NCBI GenBank assembly: GCA_963971575.1
Contig: OZ020622.1
Span: forward strand, 10,082,279 to 10,146,278
DNA: 64,000 nt
Direction of reading: 5' to 3'
Origin: Liopterus haemorrhoidalis
Taxonomy: Eukaryota > Arthropoda > Insecta > Coleoptera > Dytiscidae
Made by a program: the position numbers and the translations under genes. Below are positions 56,748 through 64,000 of the stretch, in pieces (positions within the stretch are counted from its first letter, which is position 1; each line of letters opens with the position of its first letter). A model generated the notes under the pieces. That model saw only the letters and a list, made by a program, of their open reading frames with translations, made no database searches and was not told the origin of the DNA.

Positions 56748-58014
56748 TGTTAAGAAAAATTTGAGAAGCGTAATGAAATTAAATTCGGGAAGCATATTCC
56801 CTCCATGATGTAAGCACTCACAAATAAGGAATTTTCCGAAAATCAACTTCTAAGGTGGTTTTATCCGCTATAACATCCCCTGGACGTAGAAACATGAAAT
56901 TCCAGGAGGAAGGATGTTCCTTCCATGATATAAGCACCCATTACAAAAGAATTTGTTGAAAAATGTTCCTCAATATCTCTTAGGCCCAATGAGAAATATA
57001 GACTTGGTTTTTGCTGACAAAGGTTAACCATACACATGTATATATAGGTACGATTTATAGATCAGGAGTAATCACGGAGTAATTATAATAAATATCATAA
57101 CAAATAACTTTATAAGGTACAAGATAAAATGCTTCACGTGACCGGCGCCGCCTTAGGAAATTGATTCTCACATTAGCAAATGTATGTGGCATTTTTCTGG
57201 GTTAGCACAAAGGGACACTTATACGTGATGTTACCAAGTGACTGTACTATCAATGTTTAGAAAGAAGCCCTTACTTACATTATTTGTATAAAAAGGCAAT
57301 TCGCACCAAGCCAGTCTTGAACAGATTCTGACATAGGCCCGATCTAATGGCTATGACTACTTTTTTTCCGGTAGCGCAGCAGCGGATATACTGCTAGTAA
57401 ACATATACAAATAAAATCATATAAAATATAGCAATATTACATTTTATGACTTAACATGAATTAGAAGAAAAGTAACGTCTCGCATCCAGAACCTGAGCCG
57501 GGACCCTGTGGCGGTTGATGCACCGTCTCGCGGTGGAAACCGAGTAGTTCGTTTTCCCACGCATTCATTGGCGCCCAACGTGGGACCATTTGATGCGAAG
57601 CGGGAAAGGATGACTGAGTTTCCATCTGGATGCTGCGCATCAATCGCTTACATACCTTCTACCGGTATCTGATAAGAGCTCTAATACAAACCCTTGATGG
57701 TAGCCAATTCCGTTTTGCTGTTGTAAGAAGTCGCCCATGGTCTTCTCCAAGCCCGCGTACCTAGATCTTAATCCGAGGCCCTGTGGCGGTTGATGTGCCG
57801 CCTCTTGATGTTAACCGAGTCCTCCAACCTTCCGCACCAATATTGGTTTTCATAGTAATTAGATCAAAAAGTTCAAAAAAAATTGTTTTTCGATTTGATT
57901 GAAACCCTCTTAGGGCTTGAGTTTCGAAAAATCCCTTCTTTGTGAGTGCTTACATCATGGAGGTAATATGCTTCCCGAATTTTATTTCATTATGTTTCTC
58001 AATCTTTACTTCAC
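56748..58014. mobile_element. Block bounded by about 95-bp imperfect inverted repeats
   Basis: The left arm 56748-56845 (tgagaagcgtaatgaaatta...gggaagcatattccctccat) is mirrored at about 57915-58014. A third, direct partial copy (ttccttccatgatataagca) lies at 56919. The interior contains a PBS-like motif (57569), a TATA-like box (57287) and a direct repeat ccctgtggcggttgatg at 57504 and 57779. No open reading frame with recognisable motifs. Confidence 0.6.
57569..57585 (+). other. Possible tRNA-Lys-type primer-binding site beside an LTR end
   Basis: tggcgcccaacgtggga matches the canonical 18-mer primer-binding site of retroelements primed by tRNA-Lys, and follows a ca dinucleotide plus one base, as at an LTR border. 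Upstream are tataaaaagg (57287), a cagtct start-like word and aataaa (57409). The second LTR, gag and pol are not seen, so chance resemblance is possible. Confidence 0.35.
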
Positions 58015-58439
58015 AAAAATAGAAAGAAAAATAAATAGCCCAATCTGGAAAAAAAAAATTCTTATCGATAGCACTCGAATCAAGATACGTCAATAACAAA
58101 AATAAATAAACTAAAATAATAAAGTTCATAAAAATCCGAAAATAAAAAAATATAAAATAGATGTTCGACGCATGTCTCGTTCTGCATAAACTAATCATAT
58201 TTTTTCTAAATAACTGAATAGACAAATATTATCAGCTACAACAAAGTATCAGTGTTGTTTCCCGCAATATTTTCTAAACATTTATGGGAACAATATGGGC
58301 CGAAGACTTCCGATGCTGAGCGAAGAGCACACGATCTGAACATAATCATACAGTCAACTATTGAAAGAAAATTCCCGTATTAACGCTGCAAGTTTCATAT
58401 ATATGCTGCGATGGTCCACTATAATTAAAAACAAAATTA

Positions 58440-58602
58440 TTAATTTCTCGTTTCTGATCGGACTTTTTTGAGATTTTTGATTTTTCTAGTTATGTTGACG
58501 GCATTTCCTACCTGTATGCAAAATTTCAAATCGGTAGCATATCTGGAAGTGGGTTAGAATTTCCGGACATACACACAAATTTTCAGTTTTATATATATAG
58601 AT
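58440..58602 (+). repeat. Dispersed repeat tail with (TA)n end
   Basis: ctgtatgcaaaatttcaaat, gaagtgggttagaatttccg and cagttttatatatatagat form the kind of phrase found at 3' ends of dispersed insect repeats. No coding. The flank 58015-58440 is AT-rich without features. Confidence 0.4.
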
Positions 58603-58604
58603 GC

Positions 58605-59120
58605 AGTTAAACTTTTTACATCCATCTTAATACTGATTTACTTTCCCGAAAGAAAATTTAAATTATATTTCTGATTGCCGTACCTCCATTAGAAGTTTTC
58701 ACGCTAAGGCTATAATGCATACATATCTGATTTGTATTTTAATTAAATATATATCGATTTTTTTAATGGAACCATCGTCTTCAATACCTATATGGAAATC
58801 CTACTGTACTTGTTCTTATCATTACTAATGTTGAGTCCTTCTTTTTGGGCTTGAACTTCGAATATTACAACCTTTGTGAATAGCTAATCGAATCTCAAGA
58901 GCTTCTAAGAAATTTAATTTGAGGGGATTAGTTTCTAAATGCAAAATTTCCAAATGATCTACATAGTTCGCACGCGAGGTTGTATTTTATCAAATGCTTT
59001 GTTAAATTAGAAGAGAAAAAATCATTCGCAAAGATCTGTCTGCAGCAGTAGCGTACCGTGACATTACAATGGGCACCAGACTATTTTTTATTTACCTTTT
59101 TTTCACCTCCTTTGGATTTT
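58605..59120. other. No recognisable feature
   Basis: The words gggcttgaacttcgaata (58849) and agggcttgagtttcgaaa (57912) are related. Otherwise nothing. Confidence 0.35.
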
Positions 59121-59124
59121 TTTC

Positions 59125-59290
59125 TTTCGATATTGTGCAGTCAACTCTGGGGTTGACTCAGCCTCAAGTATTTAATATTTAAAATGAGTATCTAATCCTA
59201 CAGCGATAATAGGACCGGACGAAACGTTACACTGACAATGTGTCTCATATTTATGGCCAGTGGTTTAGAAACGGAGAACTTATTTTATTA
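59125..59290 (+). repeat. SINE body fragment
   Basis: Matches the minus strand of 51790-52000: gatattgtgcagtcaactct, gcctcaagtatttaatattt, ataataggaccggacgaaac and tggtttagaaacggagaact. The tRNA-like head is missing (5' truncated). The sequence 59295-59730 has no feature I recognise. Confidence 0.65.
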
Positions 59291-59731
59291 TTTTATCTTT
59301 TTTATTTTTACAACTATTTAAATACTAAATTATTACGCCTGTTTTTCTTATAAAAATTTGATGGATTAGATATCTTGTAGTTAGTATGGGTAGCTGAAGT
59401 TTTTAGAGGTGAATGGCTACATACGTTAATTAAAAGAAGGCAGTTTTCGAATTAAGTTTAATAATTGAGAAGTGACATTACCGGTGGCGGTGTGCTCCAG
59501 GGCAATATGGCTTTTGTCTCTAGTACTCAGCTGTCAATATGCTAATAGTTCGCTACTAAGTTTAATTTAAGCACAGTACATTTTTATTTTATGAAAATGC
59601 GAATAAATATTTGCGAAATTTAAAATTTTTTAAGCGCTACTCATGTATCGAGGTGTATAACAGAAGGTGGGCATCAAATTACAGTATTTAAAGTTTAATT
59701 TCAGTAGATTTATTATAAGTGTAATTTGTAG

Positions 59732-59909
59732 TTGAACAGGTGTTAAATGACGGGCACGTAATTTTATGTGGTACATCTGAGTGTCGGTCATCTGAATTTA
59801 CAATACATGGATTCTATTTGCAAACAAGTGCATTATGTTCATTGCCTCATGAAATAAAAATAGTTTTAGTTGGACAGGAGCAGCTAAAAGTTAAATATGT
59901 AACTTGCAG
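59732..59909 (+). other. Possible host exon (unidentified)
   Basis: An ag acceptor-like site (gtaatttgtag, 59721-59731) precedes an open frame from 59734 that reads EQVLNDGHVILCGTSECRSS and TSALCSLPHEIKIVLVGQEQ, ending at cttgcag followed by gtgcaagc, a good donor site. Composition is unlike the AT-driven random frames around. I do not recognise the protein. The frame stays open after the donor only as far as the (AT)n palindrome. If real it would be the only host gene part in the window. Confidence 0.3.
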
Positions 59910-59942
59910 GTGCAAGCATATTAGTGAAGTTTTGTTTTTCTG

Positions 59943-59984
<42 letters not shown>

Positions 59985-60049
59985 CAGAAAAACAAAACTT
60001 CACTAATATGCTTGCACCTGCAAGTTACATATTTAACTTTTAGCTGCTC
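59878..60049. repeat. Perfect 172-bp palindrome with (AT)n centre
   Basis: Bases 59878 onward (gagcagctaaaagttaaata...gttttgtttttctgcg) are exactly mirrored to 60049, with an (AT)n run of about 38 bp at the centre. The left arm overlaps the possible exon 59732-59909, so the right arm is an inverted copy of coding-like sequence. This could be a real inverted duplication or an assembly artefact. Confidence 0.9.
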
Positions 60050-60054
60050 GAAAT

Positions 60055-62980
60055 ATAATGAACAAACTCGCATAGTATCAGTTACTTTTTAACTCAAAAG
60101 ATATTCCCATGCCTTCCTCCTGTTCATAATAACAAAATCTTTTCCCAATCTGGACTTAACATTAACTTTCCCTCCATTTTCTTAAGAAAAGAAAAAACTA
60201 AGATGCCTATCTTTGTCCTGTCTTGAATGACAGCCAAAAATACTATAATTTGTTCTACTTTTATACTTTACTACTTTTATACTTTATAAACTTCGACATT
60301 CTAACAAAAATTCAACACTAGAATATATGCAATAAGTTCAAACAGTACTAGAGCGTCTAGTACAATATTTGACCACCAGACTGCGTATCCGAGCGAGTCA
60401 GTTCTCAATTTATTATAATACAAAATTTACAATTAGTTAATTGTTAATAAAAAAATTAAATGAAAATTTGATCAAATAAAAGAAACGGGATCGGGTAGAC
60501 CACAAATTATAAAACAAGGAAGATAGCGGACTCCCACGTTACGGCTTTGGACAGCGATAATTACAACATTCGTGGTTGTAATATGAACTAGGATTAGATA
60601 GTATGCAATCCGCAGTGCACACAAATATATTTTTATATTTTAAATTGCTATGAATCGCGCGATCATTAATTTTCTACCAAAATTGAAAAATAAAATGTAA
60701 TTTTGGTAGAAAATTAAAGATTGCCTTGAACCGAAAATTATGATTAATTTATTTACAACTCTCTTAATTAATTTCCTAAAATTAAAATTAATTACAATTG
60801 TTAAAAGTTAATACTTCAGTAAGCATTAAGTTTTATTATTTTATTTGCAAGCAAGCATATGAAATAAATAAACAAGTATTTATTTTTTACTTTTATATTT
60901 ACTTTTATTGTACATATTAAATTTAGTCTGTGCCATTTTTTTTTATTACACTATTTATATTTCTTTTGCATTTACCATTTAAAATATTATTAATTACACT
61001 ACACCATTTGAAAATAAAAAATGTGGTGCTAATATTTAAAATTTCTTACAAAATTCATCACTGTCACAATCACAATTTACTGTCACCTATCGTTACAACG
61101 TCAAAAACAATTGCCGCAAATTGCCGATAATGAAGTGTTCTCAAAATGTTGGTTAAAAAAAACGCTTTTAGCGCTGTCGGTGGATGGAATATAACTTAAA
61201 ACCGTTTCAAGGCCGTGTATATGAGTTTCATACCCCTGGGGTAGACCACCAGATAATCGACCCAGAGCCTCCAAGAATTCAATAATTCTAGATGTTTTCG
61301 CGAACCGGACCGAATACTTCTGACCTCAGTCTTCAAAGTGACAGGTGATTATATAAAGGGTCTGATAGCATTTCCTGGAACAAAAGTCTACAATTGTCCA
61401 AGGCTATTTCAAACTGTTCAATGTTAAAATTTTTTAGGCAATAACTTTCTATTATCTGAATTTTAACTGTAATATAACTTAAAATTTAAATATATCTACA
61501 TGTACTTATCTTGTTTTAATACCGAGATTTAATATGTATTAATAATATATTTACTTATTTTATCACGATTAAATGGTTGGTTAGCAGAGCTAACCCTCCT
61601 ACCGAGGAACATTCGCTGCTGGTCAGAAGATTTTTTTCTGAAAGCTGTGTCCATGTTTTGCATTTACAATGCTTACTTTACAGATTTAAGATTAAGTGCT
61701 CAGGTGTTTTTAGAGCTTATACACTTTAATAATTTATAAAAAAGATCTAGTTTGAAAGTGGTTTAAAAATATCAAAAGTTCATTATTCAAATTCGCTCAA
61801 CAGGTCGAAATTATCGTTTCTCAAGTGGCGTTTCCCGATATGAATATTTGAAAGGAATTTAGTTTCCGGGTGAGGGAATATCAGGTGCGAAAGCTCTCAT
61901 ATTCATGTTTATTTAATATATCATCATTCATGTAACTGCTTTATTCACATATACATTTATTTACGAATAATATGCATCGTAAACATCTAAGAAGCGAGAA
62001 ACATTCGTGTTTAATAGGGTGTGTTCTTTGTAATTTTAAAATTGTTTACCCTTTTCATTAGCAATTTATTTATATACCCGTTCTTCACACGTGATGAGTA
62101 AATTTGTTATTTAATAACAGATTTACAAAATAGTTCATTAAAACGGGAATTCGTTAAGCAAGGTACGCCCATAAAAAGTATCGTATCATGAAAGTGGCAA
62201 TATTATAACTGTTGGGCCCGCTAGGCGCCCAAAATTCTAATCCTTTAATTTTATTTAATTTAAATGATAGAACACAGTTTCTGTGTATTTCCTTATGTTT
62301 TGGTCCCGCTAGGACCATCTATAAATTATTTATTGAACTTTTATGCAAAAAAAATACAATAGTTGACCGCATTCGACATGTCGCTAAATGCCATTAATTA
62401 ATTAACCTGTTTAGTGATAACGTTTTTGAGCGCGAGAAAAAACCACATGTTTGTTTAACCTATAAAGTTTTTTCTTCTCGGCTTATATTCCATGTTTTTA
62501 ATAATCCAAAATTTACAGTGATTATTAAACCCGCGTTTGTCAGCCTTACAACCTGACAAATTAATTCAGTGCAAACTTATAATTTTTGTGTGAAAACCAG
62601 ATCAGCAGATATCATCTACCGAAGAGATATCCGTCATCAAAGAAGATCCAGAATTCGACAGGCCATGTACTCTCTGATCAGGCCAGCATATGAGTGGATT
62701 GGGAGAAAAATAATGTTGACACTGGCAGTTAGCGGCTCTCACCATTTTATAAAAACACAAAAAGTTTATATATATATATATATTTCAAGACAGTTCTACT
62801 AAATAAATTATAAATAAAAACCTAAGAAAATTTTATACTGATTTATATAAAATTTAAGGTGATGAGTATTTGTATTATTGTTAATAAATAGCAATTAAAT
62901 AGAATAAAAATATAATTTTAGGTATATTTAATTAAAAATAGAAAAACAAATTGCTATAATAATATAATAATTAATAAAAT
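60055..62980. other. Mostly featureless
   Basis: AT-rich. Two small hairpins share the loop word cccgctagg (62213-62235 and 62299-62317). A short open stretch with a splice-like start at 62601 (SADIIYRRDIRHQRRSRIRQ) is unrecognised. Confidence 0.35.
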
Positions 62981-62984
62981 TGGA

Positions 62985-63120
62985 GGTTATATCTGTTTTT
63001 AAAAACGGCTGGACGTATTTTAACGAAATTTGGTTCAATAGAGTAGAACCAGGATCAAATATAGGCATGGTATCTCAACATTTTCTTTCTTATGGGGTGT
63101 TTCTGGGTTAAAACTGGTAC
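62985..63120 (+). repeat. Phrase typical of dispersed insect repeats
   Basis: aaacggctggacgtatttta followed by acgaaatttggt is a phrase that recurs in many arthropod repeats. Boundaries are unclear and there is no second copy in the window. Confidence 0.3.
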
Positions 63121-63124
63121 TTAA

Positions 63125-64000
63125 ATCCTTTATAAACTATCTTAACAGAAAAAACTATACAATAAAAATTGTTTATAAGAAAACAAATCTTATTCTATGC
63201 CTTTTCCAATTTTATGAATATTAGGGTAGTTACGGGGGAAACCCTAAAACTAAAATATTGAAATATTTCACTAATTATTCTCTTCATATCAAAAATAAAC
63301 GTAAGAAAATTTATTTAGAACAAAGAAACGTTCCTTTCGAAGAAAAAATAAATTAAAACAAGTAGAAAATCAAAAAATTAAATGATATTTTTATATATAT
63401 AGCCAAAAATCAAACTTCACGTGTTTATAACATATACTATAAACAAAGACTGACGACCCGTTAGCATGCGGATGACGCGTACCCTCTCTATTTACCCCCA
63501 CCACTACAAGTTACGGGTCAACCTTATACTTTAAAAACCTTTGTCGCGAATAACTAACTTGTCTACTGGACTCCACAGTTCTGGAATAATCACAAAAGAC
63601 TGCAAATATAAGATACCTGGAAAACCCTGACAGTGGATAAGGACTAATGTGAGGGAGGCAAAAAGTTAACTTGACTATCAGACATCACGTAAAAACAATT
63701 TTGTTATACCACAAGTTTAACAGAGAATTTTGTTACAAACTTATGTCTCTAGAGCAGAAAGTTCTTAGGACGTTCCAGAGAATCTAATTCGTTGAGTATT
63801 TTATTCATGAATAGGTACAAATATAAGTTTACAAACTTTGAACATGTGTTAGACACTAAGATCATGGCCACGTGTGTAGCAAATTTAACATAATTATTTA
63901 TTCAAATTAATTTTCTACGAATTGGAAAGGTTATATCTACATGTTTATTTCATTTTATTTCTACCTTTATTCCACGCCTAAGGTGTAGATTTGTATTATT
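63125..64000. other. No recognisable feature
   Basis: AT-rich with one GC-richer patch (63440-63530). No coding similarity seen. Confidence 0.4.

Noticed and set aside
57461..57643. 60-codon minus-strand ORF over the PBS-like site
   Set aside because: No motif or homology is visible, and it spans the LTR-like sequence on the other strand.
59940..60006. Tyr-Ile repeat ORF tail
   Set aside because: It is the (AT)n centre of the palindrome read as codons.

Overview
This is a eukaryotic, strongly AT-rich window, most likely from an insect or another arthropod genome. It is almost entirely a transposon graveyard. The evidence is several mariner and Tc1 transposase families with TA target duplications, hAT and piggyBac-type miniature elements, RTE-like and CR1/Jockey-like LINEs, a Penelope-like remnant, tRNA-derived SINEs and a MADF-domain transposon gene. 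No complete host gene, rRNA, genuine tRNA gene or CRISPR array is visible. One possible host exon is flagged near 59.73-59.91 kb.

Layout. 1-9.6 kb: LINE 3' end with RNase H, pogo-like transposase remnant, 81-bp tandem repeat, 92-bp-arm foldback, a Tc1/mariner-type transposase fragment, a 5'-truncated RTE-like LINE with a perfect 15-bp target duplication (4550-6178), a fused LINE/mariner relic, and a 1.17-kb TIR element (8396-9569). 10.1-12.7 kb: a CR1-like LINE split by a 1.18-kb block that carries two miniature elements. 13.5-19.9 kb: a mariner inside a LINE, two tRNA-derived SINEs, two copies of a CAGA-microsatellite repeat, and a decayed coding fragment of an arthropod family I know only as uncharacterised (16.89-17.58 kb). 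19.9-27.7 kb: TAA-flanked miniature elements, a mariner deletion derivative interrupted by another repeat, a piggyBac-like MITE, and two hAT elements each containing a nested TIR element. 28.3-38.3 kb: Penelope-like, mariner, Tc1 and SINE remnants, including a full-length mariner (35491-36777). 39-47.6 kb: full-length Tc1-like element (40752-42281), mariner pseudogene, LINE, a 565-bp element with very long TIRs, and a third hAT with a nested MITE. 48.9-64 kb: tandem duplication, a TTAA-flanked element with an intact MADF reading frame (49568-50177), LINE tails, a SINE, a nearly intact mariner (54774-56059), a large inverted-repeat block, a perfect 172-bp palindrome (59878-60049), and a final 4 kb with almost nothing recognisable.

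The window shows no pathway. Its content is interplay between elements: internal-deletion mariners that share breakpoints with sister copies and so probably spread as non-autonomous lines, repeated use of older elements as landing sites, and very few readable frames (the MADF ORF and a C-terminal transposase ORF). All identifications rest on reading motifs by eye. No database search was possible.
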